A stretch of 64,000 bases of DNA from Candidatus Fermentithermobacillaceae bacterium (GTDB taxonomy: Bacteria; Bacillota; Sulfobacillia; Fermentithermobacillales; Fermentithermobacillaceae). Every line of letters begins with the position of its first letter. Positions within the stretch are counted from its first letter, which is position 1. The notes beneath the pieces were generated by a model. The model was not told the origin of the DNA. It saw only the letters and a program-made list of their open reading frames with translations, and made no database searches. The translations under genes were made by a program, and so were the position numbers. The stretch is taken from contig JAGPNE010000002.1 in NCBI GenBank assembly GCA_018052455.1, positions 1 through 64,000 of the forward strand, read 5' to 3'. Positions 8,965 to 19,453 of this stretch are shown here, piece by piece.

Positions 8965-9610
8965 GATATGCGGATTGACTCGAGAAGAAGAAATAGAAGC
9001 GGTGAATGAAGCTCTTCCAGATTACATAGGTTTTGTCTTCGCCAGCACTAGTAGGCGAAGGCTGAGTTTTACTTGTGCTCATCGTCTTAGATCTTATCTT
9101 AACCCGTCTATTATGACGGTAGGCGTATTCGTAGACGAAGACATCGACAATGTGGTAGGAGCATGTGAGTGTGGGATCGTAGATGTGGTTCAACTTCATG
9201 GGACAGAAGATGACATGTACATCAAAGCCCTAAAGGCGGGAATTTCTAACGAAATCATCAAGGCAATTAGAGTCAGAGATCACCGCGATGTAGAAGCAGC
9301 AAAGTTATTACCCAGCGATTACCTGTTATTTGATACTTATCATCAGGGCACATGGGGTGGCACAGGGATGAGTTTCGACTGGTCTTTGATCGCAGGAGTG
9401 GAGAGACCTTTTTTTCTGGCAGGTGGCATAAATGAGGACAATATAGATAAAGCAATTGAGCAATGCAGGCCATACTGCGTAGATGTAAGCAGCAGCGTGG
9501 AGACAAACGGGTATAAAGATCCCACCAAAATAAAGAGCATTGTAAGAGCAGTAAGAAAGTTAGACAAAGGGCAAACAGGACAGGAGGAACCCTGTTTCAC
9601 AAAATGCTAA
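8942..9610 (+). CDS. trpF: Phosphoribosylanthranilate isomerase
   Basis: TrpF catalyses the Amadori rearrangement of PRA to CdRP. The protein begins ISVTRIKICGLTREEEI, with the catalytic Cys in KICG, and has YIGFVFA, VQLHG and LLFDT in order. The phosphate-binding end reads FLAGGINEDN and DVSSSVET, where SGVE is the usual form. Start is GTG 8942 or, with the better-spaced SD AAGGG, GTG 8951. Both overlap trpC. The length of 222 residues is slightly above the usual 200-210. Confidence 0.95.
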   Translation: MISVTRIKICGLTREEEIEAVNEALPDYIGFVFASTSRRRLSFTCAHRLRSYLNPSIMTVGVFVDEDIDNVVGACECGIVDVVQLHGTEDDMYIKALKAGISNEIIKAIRVRDHRDVEAAKLLPSDYLLFDTYHQGTWGGTGMSFDWSLIAGVERPFFLAGGINEDNIDKAIEQCRPYCVDVSSSVETNGYKDPTKIKSIVRAVRKLDKGQTGQEEPCFTKC

Positions 9611-9648
9611 TCAGCTGGGCTTTTGTGGAGCAGGTGAGGAGGTAAAGC

Positions 9649-10677
9649 ATGGGTTTAGTCTACAAGCAGAAGCTGATGTCTTGCGAGGAACTAAAAGACG
9701 CATATCCTGTGACGTCAAAATGTCGTGAGACGAAGGCCGCAAGAGATAGGCAAATAGAACAGGTGCTGACAGGAGAATCCGACAAGTTTCTGGTTATTAT
9801 CGGCCCTTGTTCGGCTGATAGAGAGGATGCCGTACGCGATTACGCAACTCGAGTGGCACGAGTTCAAGAAAAGGTAGCAGACCGACTGATCTTGGTTCCG
9901 AGGATCTTTACGAGCAAACCCAGGACTACTGGCAAAGGGTATAAGGGAATTGTTCACGGCCCAGATCCCCATGGCCCCTCCGATCTGCAGGCAGGGTTGG
10001 TAGCCGCAAGGAGGCTCCACCTGCAGGTGCTAACGGAAACTGGGATGACAGGTGCTGATGAGCTTTTGTATATCGACGGTTGGCCGTATATAGAAGACCT
10101 TGTCTCGTACGCAGTCGTAGGCGCTAGGTCAGTCGAGAATCAGCAGTACAGGCTTACTATCAGCGGATTGGAGTGCACTGTGGGATTTAAGAACCCTACA
10201 AGCGGCAACCTCTCGGTTATGCTCGATTCCTGTGTTGCTGCACAATCAGGGCATGGATTTCTCTATCAGGGCTACGAGGTGCTTAGTGCGGGTAACCCGC
10301 TTGCCCACTGTGTTTTGCGGGGCGGGGTGAACGGGTACGGTCAGTTTATGCCGAACTACCACTACGAGGATCTGATGCGAGTTTTGGAAATGTACGAGCA
10401 GCGGAGTCTGTCAAATCCTGCTGTCATCGTAGATGTTAACCATGCAAATTCGGGCAAAATTTACTCTGAACAGCCAAGAATTGCAAAAGAGGTGCTGTAC
10501 AGTCGTTTGATCAGTCGCGACGTTAGACAACTGGTCAAAGGGCTCATGATAGAAAGTTACATTGAGTCAGGTAACCAGGATGTGCATGGGGGTGTTTATG
10601 GGAAATCAATTACAGATCCCTGCTTGGGCTGGAAAGAATCTGAACACCTAATTTACGCAATTGCAGAATACATCTAG
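9649..10677 (+). CDS. 3-deoxy-7-phosphoheptulonate synthase, type I-alpha (AroG/F/H-like)
   Basis: This enzyme condenses PEP and erythrose 4-phosphate, the entry step to the shikimate pathway. The 342-residue protein matches the E. coli AroG/AroF/AroH type: [59 protein letters not shown] and [12 protein letters not shown]. It lies inside the trp operon between trpF and trpB with a strong SD (AGGAGG). It should therefore respond to tryptophan starvation through the T-box. A different, type I-beta DAHP synthase is encoded in the convergent aro operon. Confidence 0.95.
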   Translation: MGLVYKQKLMSCEELKDAYPVTSKCRETKAARDRQIEQVLTGESDKFLVIIGPCSADREDAVRDYATRVARVQEKVADRLILVPRIFTSKPRTTGKGYKGIVHGPDPHGPSDLQAGLVAARRLHLQVLTETGMTGADELLYIDGWPYIEDLVSYAVVGARSVENQQYRLTISGLECTVGFKNPTSGNLSVMLDSCVAAQSGHGFLYQGYEVLSAGNPLAHCVLRGGVNGYGQFMPNYHYEDLMRVLEMYEQRSLSNPAVIVDVNHANSGKIYSEQPRIAKEVLYSRLISRDVRQLVKGLMIESYIESGNQDVHGGVYGKSITDPCLGWKESEHLIYAIAEYI

Positions 10678-10729
10678 AGGATTGGCAGAGGTTGGGAGAA
10701 CCTATTTGGAAGAAAGGTTGGTTGAGAGT

Positions 10730-11914
10730 ATGGCGAAAGGTAGATTTGGGATTTACGGTGGGCAATATGTGCCCGAAACGTTGATGAACGCACTTTTGGA
10801 GTTGGAAGAGGCTTACGCCTATTTCAGCAAAGATGCTGACTTTGTAAGTGAATTGGACGACCTGCTTGCGAACTACGCCGGAAGGCCCTCTCTTTTGTAT
10901 TATGCGGATAAGATGACCAAAGATCTAGGCGGAGCCAAAGTATACCTAAAGCGCGAAGATCTTAATCATACAGGTTCTCATAAGATAAACAACGTATTGG
11001 GCCAGATGCTTTTGGCCAAACGTATGGGCAAAACACGGGTGATTGCCGAAACTGGAGCCGGTCAGCATGGAGTAGCAGTAGCTACTGTTGCAGCTCTTAT
11101 GGATATGAAATGCGAGATATTTATGGGCGAAGAAGATACGAAACGGCAATCCCTTAATGTATACCGGATGAATCTGTTAGGTGCAAAGGTAGACGTGGTT
11201 TCTAGCGGAACCCGAACCTTAAAAGATGCAGTAAACGAAGCCATGCGCGAATGGAGCAGGCGAGTTCACGATACTCACTATGTTCTTGGCTCGGTAATGG
11301 GTCCCCATCCGTTTCCAACCATCGTTAGAGATTTTCAAAGCGTGATAGGGCGTGAAGTCAGACGGGAGATGCTTGAAAGAGAAGGCAAGCTTCCCGATGT
11401 TCTGCTGGCGTGCGTTGGAGGTGGCAGCAATTCAATGGGGCTGTTCCATGAGTTTCTGAATGACGAAAGCGTCCGCCTTATAGGGTGTGAAGGTGCCGGT
11501 CACGGAACTCATACCGGAAAGACTGCCGCGACCATGGCAGTTGGTAAAGTAGGAATCTTTCACGGTATGAAATCCTATTTTTGCCAGGACAAACATGGTC
11601 AAATAGCCCCGGTCTACTCAATTTCAGCCGGACTTGATTACCCCGGAATTGGTCCTGAGCACGCTTTCTTGGCCGATATCGGTAGGGCACAGTACGTTTC
11701 GGTAACTGATGACGAAGCGGTAGACGGTTTTGAGTATCTGGCGAGAACTGAAGGGATTATTCCAGCAATTGAAAGCGCACATGCAGTCGCGTATGCGCGA
11801 GAGATTGTCCCTGAGATGAGCCGCGATGAAATAGCGGTCATATGTCTTTCGGGCAGGGGCGATAAGGATGTTGCGGCTATTGCCAGATACAGGGGGGTGC
11901 AAATCTATGAGTGA
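10730..11914 (+). CDS. trpB: Tryptophan synthase beta subunit
   Basis: TrpB makes tryptophan from indole and serine using PLP. Landmarks are the N-terminal [14 protein letters not shown], the PLP lysine in [21 protein letters not shown], and the phosphate-binding [10 protein letters not shown]. The frame is open back to an ATG at 10661 inside the DAHP synthase gene. ATG 10730 gives 394 residues and the family-standard N-terminus, so I chose it, although its SD is weak. The 3' end overlaps trpA by eight bases, fitting the tightly coupled alpha/beta complex. Confidence 0.96.
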   Translation: MAKGRFGIYGGQYVPETLMNALLELEEAYAYFSKDADFVSELDDLLANYAGRPSLLYYADKMTKDLGGAKVYLKREDLNHTGSHKINNVLGQMLLAKRMGKTRVIAETGAGQHGVAVATVAALMDMKCEIFMGEEDTKRQSLNVYRMNLLGAKVDVVSSGTRTLKDAVNEAMREWSRRVHDTHYVLGSVMGPHPFPTIVRDFQSVIGREVRREMLEREGKLPDVLLACVGGGSNSMGLFHEFLNDESVRLIGCEGAGHGTHTGKTAATMAVGKVGIFHGMKSYFCQDKHGQIAPVYSISAGLDYPGIGPEHAFLADIGRAQYVSVTDDEAVDGFEYLARTEGIIPAIESAHAVAYAREIVPEMSRDEIAVICLSGRGDKDVAAIARYRGVQIYE

Positions 11915-12683
11915 CTTGCGTAAAGTGTTTGCCAAAGGGAGAGCGTTTATCCCGTTCATAATGGCAGGAGATCCTTCAATAGAGGTGACTCAGAAACTGG
12001 TGTTGGCTATGGAGAAAGCAGGTGCCGATTTGATTGAGATAGGCATACCGTTTTCTGATCCCATTGGGGAAGGACCTGCAATTCAAGAAGCTAGCATTCG
12101 AGCGTTGTCGGGCGGTGTTAACGTGGACAAGATTTTGAGCGCTATGGAATCGATAAAAGAGAGTCATGACCTTCCGATCGCATTCATGGTATATGCGAAC
12201 ACGGTTTTTGCCTACGGCAGCTATGAATTCATGCGAAGATGCAGGGAAGCAGGTGTGCAGGCGCTGATCGTACCTGATCTACCGTATGAGGAAAAAGGAG
12301 AGCTGCTCCCATATTGCTCGGCGCATGGAATTACGTTGATCTCGATGGTGGCGCCAACATCCAGAGATCGAATGAATCTTATCGCCAAAGAAGCGGAGGG
12401 TTTTCTATACTGTGTATCGTCTATGGGAGTGACAGGTGTGCGTGAGAGGATTGGGGACGAAGCGCGGGAGATGGTGAGAGACGTTAGAACAGTTACCGAC
12501 ATTCCGGTTGCAGTGGGGTTTGGTATTTCCAAGCCGGACCAGGCCAGGGAGATTGCTAGTTTTGCTGACGGGGTAATTGTAGGAAGCGCAATAGTCGAAA
12601 TTATGGGAACGTACGGTGAGGGGTGTGTCCCTTATGTGTTAGAGTATGTGCACGTAATGAAGGATGCAATTGCTTATATATAA
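11907..12683 (+). CDS. trpA: Tryptophan synthase alpha subunit
   Basis: TrpA cleaves indole-3-glycerol phosphate and channels indole to TrpB. The 258-residue TIM barrel shows [11 protein letters not shown], the catalytic Glu in [19 protein letters not shown], the catalytic Asp in IVPDLPYEE, and [14 protein letters not shown] 11907 follows SD GGGGGG by seven bases and overlaps the trpB stop. An earlier in-frame start at 11868 would lie well inside trpB and is not favoured. It is the last gene of the operon, followed by a hairpin at 12694. Confidence 0.95.
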   Translation: MSDLRKVFAKGRAFIPFIMAGDPSIEVTQKLVLAMEKAGADLIEIGIPFSDPIGEGPAIQEASIRALSGGVNVDKILSAMESIKESHDLPIAFMVYANTVFAYGSYEFMRRCREAGVQALIVPDLPYEEKGELLPYCSAHGITLISMVAPTSRDRMNLIAKEAEGFLYCVSSMGVTGVRERIGDEAREMVRDVRTVTDIPVAVGFGISKPDQAREIASFADGVIVGSAIVEIMGTYGEGCVPYVLEYVHVMKDAIAYI

Positions 12684-12693
12684 TAGACAAATA

Positions 12694-12727
12694 GCGCCCG
12701 CTTTGTAGATCTGTAAGCAGCGGGCGC
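12694..12727. terminator. Hairpin between convergent trp and aro operons
   Basis: A perfect 9-bp GC-rich stem (gcgcccgct 12694-12702 with agcgggcgc 12719-12727) lies between the trpA and aroQ stop codons. The downstream T-run is weak (cacttgtttt), so it may work as a bidirectional terminator or simply as a 3' stabiliser. Confidence 0.65.
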
Positions 12728-12756
12728 CACTTGTTTTGCTTGGGATTTCAATCTGC

Positions 12757-13200
12757 TCAGTAGGGATTTTCCACATGCAGTGCGAGCCACTCTAAGGCAA
12801 ATAGGTAGCCGTAGACCCCTAACCCGCATATTTGCCCAACAACTGCCGGTGCAGTCACTGATGTGTGTCGGAACTGTTCTCTTGCGTATATATTGGATAA
12901 ATGCACTTCTACAACGGGAATTCTTAGCGATTCAAGGGCGTCTCTTATGGCGTAACTATAATGGGTAAAAGCCGCTGGATTGATAATAAGTCCGTCATAT
13001 TCTGTTCGTGCTTCTTGTATGACATCAACTAGTTCTCCTTCATGGTTTGATTGAAACGTCTCTACGCTTACACCCAATCGCTCACCTTTTTCCTTTAGCA
13101 TCGCGTTCACTTCAGAAATGCCCAGGTTTCCATAAATATCTGGTTGCCTATCTCCTAGAAGATTGAGGTTGGGGCCGTGAATTGTAAGGATCTTTTTCAT
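12757..13200 (-). CDS. aroQ: 3-dehydroquinate dehydratase, type II
   Basis: AroQ dehydrates 3-dehydroquinate to 3-dehydroshikimate. The 147-residue protein begins ILTIHGPNLNLLGDRQP, with the lid-loop YGN, then SNHEGELVD, INPAAFTHYSYAIRDAL and VEVHLSNIYAREQFRHTS, all type II hallmarks including the catalytic Tyr and His. Its ATG overlaps the end of the aroKB gene by four bases. It is the last gene of the nine-kilobase aro operon. Confidence 0.95.
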   Translation of the reverse strand: MKKILTIHGPNLNLLGDRQPDIYGNLGISEVNAMLKEKGERLGVSVETFQSNHEGELVDVIQEARTEYDGLIINPAAFTHYSYAIRDALESLRIPVVEVHLSNIYAREQFRHTSVTAPAVVGQICGLGVYGYLFALEWLALHVENPY

Positions 13201-14879
13201 CTGTTAACACCTCTCCTTGCAATAGTTAACACTTCTTGGTTGTCGAGAGCTCTTCTTACAAGTTCCCAGTCAAAATTGTCTATTATCCTAGCCCTGCCTA
13301 GCCCTTCACACAGCACGAACCTTGCGTTCCCTTGGGCAGATTTTTTGTCTAGTTGGAGAAATGGGCTGAGTTTGGAAAAACTAAGGTCAGTCCGAGTAGG
13401 CAATCCAAGGGTTTTCAACAGTTCGATGGTTCTATTCATCTCTTCAGATTCCATAAGCCCCATGTTCACTGAAATAGACATCGCCAAGACCATTCCGATA
13501 CTTACTGCCTCCCCATGACGAAGGGCTCCATAGCCTGATGCTGCCTCAATTGCATGACCAAGGGTATGGCCGAAGTTTAGAATCATGCGCGGCCCTTTTT
13601 CTAAGGGATCTTCTTGGACTACCTTAGCCTTTAGTTCGCAACTTCGTTTCACGAGGTACTCGAGGGTTTCTACCTCTCTTTCCAAGATCTGGCGAGATTT
13701 ATTCTCCATGAAAAGGAGAAACTCTCGGTCCATTGCTACACCATATTTGACCACCTCTGCGAGCCCTTCGACGTAGTCGCGCTCGGGCAGAGTGGCTAAA
13801 GCGCTTATGTCGGAAATTACTAATTCAGGGTTATAGAAACTTCCTATGAGGTTTTTCGTCTTATGATGATTAACTGCGACTTTGCCGCCTATACTCGAGT
13901 CTACCTGGGCTAAAAGTGTGGTAGGGATTTGAACTAACGGGACTCCTCTCATATAGGTTGAAGCCACAAATCCCGCCAGGTCACCGATTACGCCGCCCCC
14001 TAGTGCTAATACGGGGGTATTGCGCGTTGCGTTTTTTGCTGCCAGGTTATCATATACGTACGATGCAGTTTTCAGGCTTTTGGCGTGTTCGCCGTCAGGC
14101 ACTATTACGATCGCCGGTTCAAGCCCTAAATGCGACATACTCTCAATCAATTTGCCCGCATACAGTTGATTAATGAGGGGGTTCGTAACTACAACTGGTT
14201 TTTGAGAGTATCCTGAACGTTCAAAAATCGAGAGCAGAGTAGTGCCAGATTGTTCAAGAAGGTTCTGCCCGATGAGTACGCAGTAATCATCGCCCAAATG
14301 TGTATCAATGGGCACGCAATGAAGGTTTGGAATCTTGGCTGATTTGGCACAATCTATGTTCTTGCAGTCGGACACATATGACAAAACAAGGGCGCAGCTT
14401 TCATCTGCGGTGAGATTTGTTGTATCAAGCACGAAGTCGCAAGATTTCAGCGCAGGCAATCTTTGATTCAGCAGATTTTCTACGCGCTCCATAATTCCTG
14501 TTTCGTCGCTGCAAGTCAGCAAAGGTCGAGACCGGTCGTTTTTTGTGCGGTGCATTATCTCGCTAGGGGCTGCTGTGAGGCCTATAAGTACACCGGACTC
14601 TTTTGCGGCAGCCACATTTTCGGGGTCCATGAGAGATCCACCGCCCAACGCGATGACCGTGTTCTGCAGCGCAAATACTTTTCCTAGTATTACCTTCTCT
14701 ATTGACCGGAAACCGGTCTCACCTTGTTCGTCAAAAATCGCAGATATAGGTTTTCCAACCTCAGTTTCTATCAAAGTATCGGTATCTACAAACGGCATGC
14801 TCAAAGCACTGGCAACCATCCTGCCGGTAGAAGTTTTTCCACACGCCATAGGCCCACAGAATAGAATACTAGTTCCCAT
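13197..14879 (-). CDS. aroKB: Bifunctional shikimate kinase / 3-dehydroquinate synthase fusion
   Basis: One 560-residue reading frame carries two shikimate-pathway enzymes. Residues 1-165 are shikimate kinase: Walker A GPMACGKTS, the shikimate-binding DTD, GFRSIE and ALGGGSL, and a lid with RSRPLL. Residues 190-560 are 3-dehydroquinate synthase: PDGEHAKS, LALGGGVIGDLAGF, PTTLLAQVDSSIGGK, EVVKYG, and the zinc ligands in FGHTLGHAIEA and LRHGEAVSIGM. A similar AroK-AroB fusion is known from Thermotoga. SD AGGTGG lies upstream of the ATG, and aroC ends 13 bases before it. No frameshift is apparent in the join region. Confidence 0.95.
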   Translation of the reverse strand: MGTSILFCGPMACGKTSTGRMVASALSMPFVDTDTLIETEVGKPISAIFDEQGETGFRSIEKVILGKVFALQNTVIALGGGSLMDPENVAAAKESGVLIGLTAAPSEIMHRTKNDRSRPLLTCSDETGIMERVENLLNQRLPALKSCDFVLDTTNLTADESCALVLSYVSDCKNIDCAKSAKIPNLHCVPIDTHLGDDYCVLIGQNLLEQSGTTLLSIFERSGYSQKPVVVTNPLINQLYAGKLIESMSHLGLEPAIVIVPDGEHAKSLKTASYVYDNLAAKNATRNTPVLALGGGVIGDLAGFVASTYMRGVPLVQIPTTLLAQVDSSIGGKVAVNHHKTKNLIGSFYNPELVISDISALATLPERDYVEGLAEVVKYGVAMDREFLLFMENKSRQILEREVETLEYLVKRSCELKAKVVQEDPLEKGPRMILNFGHTLGHAIEAASGYGALRHGEAVSIGMVLAMSISVNMGLMESEEMNRTIELLKTLGLPTRTDLSFSKLSPFLQLDKKSAQGNARFVLCEGLGRARIIDNFDWELVRRALDNQEVLTIARRGVNR

Positions 14880-14892
14880 TTTGTTCCACCTA

Positions 14893-16065
14893 TCATCTCA
14901 TAGTCAAGGGTAGATTTTCCAAATCGTTCTTCAGGGCGATCTTGATTCTCTCAACGGTATCGCTACCGTATCTTTCCATAAGGGCTGAAGATAGCTCTAT
15001 AGCTACCATGGCTTCAGCAACTGTACCGCACGCAGGTACAGCGCACACGTCGGATCTCTCAAAATGTGCCATCGACGGTTTTTTTGTTTCGAGGTCGACT
15101 GATTCAAGAGACGTTCTCGTGGTAGAGATCGGCTTCATAACTGCCTGAATGACCAGGGGTTGACCGTTCGTGACACCGCCTTCAATGCCTCCTGCGTTGT
15201 TGCTCCTGCGTGCTAATTTGTTACTTTGCGCGTCTAAGACTATTTCATCATGAACCTCGGTTCCTCTCAGCTCAGAGCATTTGAAACCCAGGCCGATTTC
15301 AACTCCCTTTACTCCCGGAATGCTCATAACCGCTCCTGCCAACCTAGTGTCAAGTCGTCGGTCCCACTGGACGTAAGTTCCTAATCCAGGTGGCAGACCG
15401 CTTGATAACACTTGGAAGATGCCGCCTATCGTATCTCCTAACTGTGCGCATTCGTCTATGACAGCAACCATTTTTTGTGACGCATTTGGGTCAGCGCACC
15501 TCACCGGTGAAGAAAGGGATAGTTGTTCAATTAACCTGATGTCCGGGGGTATATTTTGAGCCCGGACCGTTCCTATTTGTATCACATGGCTGGTCACAAG
15601 TATGTGAAATTCTTCCAAAAATCTTTTGGCTACCGCTCCGCAGGCGACTCTGGCTGCCGTTTCTCTAGCGCTGGCTCTCTCAAGCACGTTTCTGAGGTCT
15701 TGGAAGTGATCATATTTAATTGCTCCCGCCAAATCTGCGTGTCCTGGCCTGGGTCTGGTTACCCTGGTTTCTTTGGGCATAGGTGCGGAGGAAATATCCA
15801 TTATAGAAGCCCAGTTTTCCCAATCCCGATTCGGAATAAGCATGCATATAGGACTGCCTATGGTTTTGCCTGCCCTTACGCCTGATAGTATCTGAACGGC
15901 ATCTTTCTCTATATCCATCCGAGGACCGCGACCGTAACCCATCTGTCTTCTAGATAGATGATGGTTGATGTATTCTTCTTCAATGGAAAGGCCCGCTGGC
16001 ACTCCATCAATTATGGCTGTTAAGCATTTCCCGTGTGATTCTCCTGAAGTCAAAAAACGAAGCAT
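14893..16065 (-). CDS. aroC: Chorismate synthase
   Basis: AroC converts EPSP to chorismate with reduced FMN. The 390-residue protein has the three family signatures: GESHGKCLTAIIDGVPAG at the start, GYGRGPRM with the following EKD, and the later RASARETAARVACGAVAK. GGIEGGVTNGQPL and PVPAVPV-like AVPACGTVAEAMVA complete the pattern. Length is typical. SD GGAG lies eight bases before the ATG. It sits in the aro operon between aroE and aroKB. Confidence 0.96.
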   Translation of the reverse strand: MLRFLTSGESHGKCLTAIIDGVPAGLSIEEEYINHHLSRRQMGYGRGPRMDIEKDAVQILSGVRAGKTIGSPICMLIPNRDWENWASIMDISSAPMPKETRVTRPRPGHADLAGAIKYDHFQDLRNVLERASARETAARVACGAVAKRFLEEFHILVTSHVIQIGTVRAQNIPPDIRLIEQLSLSSPVRCADPNASQKMVAVIDECAQLGDTIGGIFQVLSSGLPPGLGTYVQWDRRLDTRLAGAVMSIPGVKGVEIGLGFKCSELRGTEVHDEIVLDAQSNKLARRSNNAGGIEGGVTNGQPLVIQAVMKPISTTRTSLESVDLETKKPSMAHFERSDVCAVPACGTVAEAMVAIELSSALMERYGSDTVERIKIALKNDLENLPLTMR

Positions 16066-16095
16066 TCTCTCAGCTCCTCTCTACGCGCTTCGATT

Positions 16096-17112
16096 CTACA
16101 AGTCCCTTCTTTCCTCTGAGGGGTAAAGTGACACTGCCTTTTTCATAGCTTCGACAGGCGCCTTTTGCCCAGTCCATAGTTCAAAAGACTCTGCCCCCTG
16201 CCAAACCAGAATGGAGCGGCCGTCTATGGTTGGGAACCCCTTGCATGATGCTTCTAGTATAAGAGGTGTTCCTTTAGGGGTATAGGTCAAATCGCATACT
16301 AAAGGTCTTCCTTTGCAATTGATGAGTTCAGGGAAGGGGTTAGTCCGTTCGACAAGCCCCAAAGGAGTAGCATTTATGAAGATATCGAAGTCGAGAGAAT
16401 TTGCAATTGAGTGTAGTTCGCATAGCTTACCCGGTGTTAATTCAGGGCAGTTTTCTACCGGTTCCGTTTTGTCGTGGCCGGATTTTTTAGGATCGGGTGT
16501 AGATATAGCTTGTTTCATAATGCGACACAGATCAAAAGCTTTTGAGAAAGTTCTGTTTACTACCACTATTTGACTACAACCCGCCTTGGCCATGGCGTAT
16601 ATCGCAGCTCTAGCTGCTCCTCCTGCTCCTGCTACGACAGCTGTTTTGCTTTTGAGAGACATTCCTACATCGTGTTTTATAGCATCTAGGATGCCTTGTA
16701 TATCTGTGTTGTAGCCTATTAAGCGCCCTTCATAGTTTATCACCGTATTTATTGCATTTGACGCATGCGCTTCAGGTGATAGTTCATCGACAATCTCCGC
16801 AGCGCGTACCTTATGCGGAATTGTAATATTGACGCCTAACAAACCCAGAGCACGTATTCCCACCATAGCTTTTTCAAGTTCATCGGGGCACACGTCAAAG
16901 GGCAAGTAACAGATATCAAGGCCACAGTAGTGAAAGGCGGCGTTCTGCATTTTAGGCGATAAGCTATGAGATACTGGATGCCCTATGAGCCCAGTCACCT
17001 TGGTTGTGCCACTGATCTTATATGGGTATGCATTTGGTAATTCGCACGTTTCCTTGGTAATGTTATACAGATTCTGTTCCACTTGAGAGGTTTCTTCATC
17101 TGAATTGACCAT
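16096..17112 (-). CDS. aroE: Shikimate dehydrogenase
   Basis: AroE reduces 3-dehydroshikimate to shikimate with NADPH. Conserved stretches are GLIGHPVSHSLSPKMQNAAF, NITIPHKV (catalytic Lys), NAINTV, GYNTDIQG, the nucleotide-binding AGAGGAARAAIYA, VVNRTF and INATPLG. At 338 residues it is longer than usual (about 280). It has an extra N-terminal segment of about 38 residues and an insertion of about 30 polar residues after MKQAISTPD. SD AAGGAG nine bases before the ATG supports the long start. It is in the aro operon. Confidence 0.94.
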   Translation of the reverse strand: MVNSDEETSQVEQNLYNITKETCELPNAYPYKISGTTKVTGLIGHPVSHSLSPKMQNAAFHYCGLDICYLPFDVCPDELEKAMVGIRALGLLGVNITIPHKVRAAEIVDELSPEAHASNAINTVINYEGRLIGYNTDIQGILDAIKHDVGMSLKSKTAVVAGAGGAARAAIYAMAKAGCSQIVVVNRTFSKAFDLCRIMKQAISTPDPKKSGHDKTEPVENCPELTPGKLCELHSIANSLDFDIFINATPLGLVERTNPFPELINCKGRPLVCDLTYTPKGTPLILEASCKGFPTIDGRSILVWQGAESFELWTGQKAPVEAMKKAVSLYPSEERRDL

Positions 17113-17189
17113 GTCACGCTTGCTCCTTGCGCAATTTGCCGAGATTACAAAACGTAATGACTGCGTACCGTTACCATTTCACGGATCTA

Positions 17190-18476
17190 TTACTGTTTCA
17201 CCTGTTCTATAAGGTCCCAAAATTCTGGAAAAGATATGTCTACGCAGCTTGGGTTATTTGTCATCGTAGTTCCCGATGCTAAACTGCCTGCTACCGCCAT
17301 AGCCATAGCAATCCTATGATCGCCGTAAGTTTCAACTTCTGCGCCACATAGAGGGGTAGGTCCTTCGATAACAAGTCCGCTAGATGTTTCTTGGATGTTT
17401 GCACCCATCTTTTTGAGCTCTTTGGTAATGGCACTCAAACGGTCTGATTCTTTTACTCTTAACTCCTGGGCACCTGATATTCGGGTAACACCCTTCGCCT
17501 GAGTACATACTACGGCAAGGACTGGAATCTCATCAATGAGATTAGGTATTTGTTCCGGTCGTACTTCGATTGCAGTCAAGTCTGAACTTTTGACCCTGAT
17601 GGATGCAACTGGCTCGAAGCCGTATTGTTTATTATCTGTCAGAGTTATGTTGGCTCCCATATGCTGCAGCGCTTCCACAAAACCTATTCTAGTGGGATTG
17701 ATACCTACGCTGGCTATTGTTAGATCCGATTCTGGTAGCGCTGCAGCAAGAGCCAAGAAATACGCGGCTGATGATATGTCGCCGGGCACAGGGACCCTTG
17801 TCCCACGAATACGTGTTTTGCCCGTTATAGTCGTCTGCATGCCCTCAGTCGAAATTTCTGCTCCAAACCATTTCAACAGCCGTTCCGTATGGTCCCTCGA
17901 ACGATAGGGCTCTTCTACAGTCGTACATCCGGTTGCGTTGAGACCGGCGAGCAGAATCGCCGATTTCACTTGTGCGCTAGCGATTTTCAGTTGGTAGTAG
18001 ATTCCGTGGGTGTTTCCTCCTTTGATCATTAAAGGTGCGTAGCAACCGTCCTTTCGGCCGCAGATGCAGGCTCCCATCTGGCGTAGCGGTCCTGTAACTC
18101 TGTCCATAGGCCTATTTCGAAGCGATGAATCACCAGTAATTACTGAGCAGAATGGGAGAGATGCTAGCGTACCGGTAAGAAGCCTCATAGTAGTTCCAGA
18201 GTTACCCGCGTCTAAGACCGTATCAGGCTCTTTTAAAGATTCTGGCCCACCGCTGTGGATAAGTATATTGTTTTGGCTCGGGTGCTCTACTGTGACGCCC
18301 AGTTTCTCAATACAGGTGAGGGTAGAGGAGCAATCCAGGCCGGAAGCGTATCCGGTTATTTCAGTTGTTCCAGAAGCAATAGCTCCTATGATAGCCGTTC
18401 TGTGAGAAATAGACTTATCACCAGGTACTCTTATAGAACCGGTTACACCTTTGTTCGGTTTTGCTAGAGTCTTCAC
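17190..18476 (-). CDS. aroA: 3-phosphoshikimate 1-carboxyvinyltransferase (EPSP synthase)
   Basis: AroA adds the enolpyruvyl group of PEP to shikimate 3-phosphate. Diagnostic stretches are GSIRVPGDKSISHRTAIIGA, LDAGNSGTTMRLLTG, IRVKESDRLSAI and TYGDHRIAMAMA. The frame opens upstream at a TTG (18524). However, GTG 18476 has a perfect GGAGGA six bases upstream and gives a normal 428-residue protein (VKTLAKPNKGVTG), so I use it. It follows tyrA by 44 bases in the aro operon. Confidence 0.95.
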   Translation of the reverse strand: MKTLAKPNKGVTGSIRVPGDKSISHRTAIIGAIASGTTEITGYASGLDCSSTLTCIEKLGVTVEHPSQNNILIHSGGPESLKEPDTVLDAGNSGTTMRLLTGTLASLPFCSVITGDSSLRNRPMDRVTGPLRQMGACICGRKDGCYAPLMIKGGNTHGIYYQLKIASAQVKSAILLAGLNATGCTTVEEPYRSRDHTERLLKWFGAEISTEGMQTTITGKTRIRGTRVPVPGDISSAAYFLALAAALPESDLTIASVGINPTRIGFVEALQHMGANITLTDNKQYGFEPVASIRVKSSDLTAIEVRPEQIPNLIDEIPVLAVVCTQAKGVTRISGAQELRVKESDRLSAITKELKKMGANIQETSSGLVIEGPTPLCGAEVETYGDHRIAMAMAVAGSLASGTTMTNNPSCVDISFPEFWDLIEQVKQ

Positions 18477-18520
18477 AACTATTCCTCCATGACGTTTATT
18501 CATAGATACAGTATTCAGGT

Positions 18521-19453
18521 TCAAATATCCTCTGCCATTTTCCCGAATATGAGATCTCTTAATGCTTTGGCAGCGTACAGGTGTTGTTTCAAGGCTGCCA
18601 CGTCTCCTGATTCTACCAAAGAGGCTACAGAAGTCAGTTTTTCTATCAGCAGCGACAGTCCTTTCTTTGTTTCGGCGGCATTCGTGATCAGCATATCGGT
18701 GACCATTTCTGGATTCGATGAAGCTACTCTTGTTGCATCTTTGAAAGAGCCGGCAGCCATTTTCAGTGCGGTTGGGTGCGATTGGGATATGGAGTTTAGA
18801 CCGTCTAAAAGCGATACTGCTAACAGATGTTCAACATGGCTTGTAAACGCGCATATAAGGTCGTGCTCGGCAGGGTCTACATATAAAGGTATAGCGCCTA
18901 TTGAATTGGCCATGTTACTGAGTATATCGATTGGGTCAGTTCTGAATCCTCTTCTGCCACACGCTTCATTAAATACAGGGGGACAGATCACGAAATACCT
19001 GCCTTGAAACAAATCAGGTTCTGCGGCATCTATCCCCGAACGTTCAGTACCAGTCAATGGATGGCAACCGGCATAGGCTATGTCTACTTTTTCGCAAGCA
19101 GGTGATGATAGGAGTTTGGCCATGCTATTGTACATGAATTGTTTGGCGCCTCCCAGATCGGTGATTATGGCACCTGGTTTGAGATGGGGCAGAGTTTTTT
19201 CGGCCACCACGGGCATTGTTCTTAGCGGGGTCGCAAGTATGACTATATCTGCATCTCTGCATGCGGTCACCGGGTCAGCGGTCCCCCAGTGAATTGCTTT
19301 TTTGCTCAGTGCTTTGTCCAGTATTGTCTGCTCAAGATCTACCCCGATCACTCTTGATACTGCAGAAGATTCTATAAGAGATTGCCCCAAAGAACCGCCT
19401 ATTAGTCCGAGCCCTATTATGGTTACGCGTAATGAGGCTAATCCGCCTAACAT
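18521..19453 (-). CDS. tyrA: Prephenate dehydrogenase
   Basis: TyrA oxidatively decarboxylates prephenate to 4-hydroxyphenylpyruvate, the committed step to tyrosine. The 310-residue protein starts with a Rossmann fold ([21 protein letters not shown]), then VILATPL, and ITDLGGAKQ, and has the catalytic region [14 protein letters not shown]. The all-alpha C-terminal dimer domain follows. Its start overlaps the DAHP synthase stop by seven bases. Presence of tyrA but no pheA in this operon agrees with the Tyr-type reading of the T-box. Confidence 0.94.
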   Translation of the reverse strand: MLGGLASLRVTIIGLGLIGGSLGQSLIESSAVSRVIGVDLEQTILDKALSKKAIHWGTADPVTACRDADIVILATPLRTMPVVAEKTLPHLKPGAIITDLGGAKQFMYNSMAKLLSSPACEKVDIAYAGCHPLTGTERSGIDAAEPDLFQGRYFVICPPVFNEACGRRGFRTDPIDILSNMANSIGAIPLYVDPAEHDLICAFTSHVEHLLAVSLLDGLNSISQSHPTALKMAAGSFKDATRVASSNPEMVTDMLITNAAETKKGLSLLIEKLTSVASLVESGDVAALKQHLYAAKALRDLIFGKMAEDI

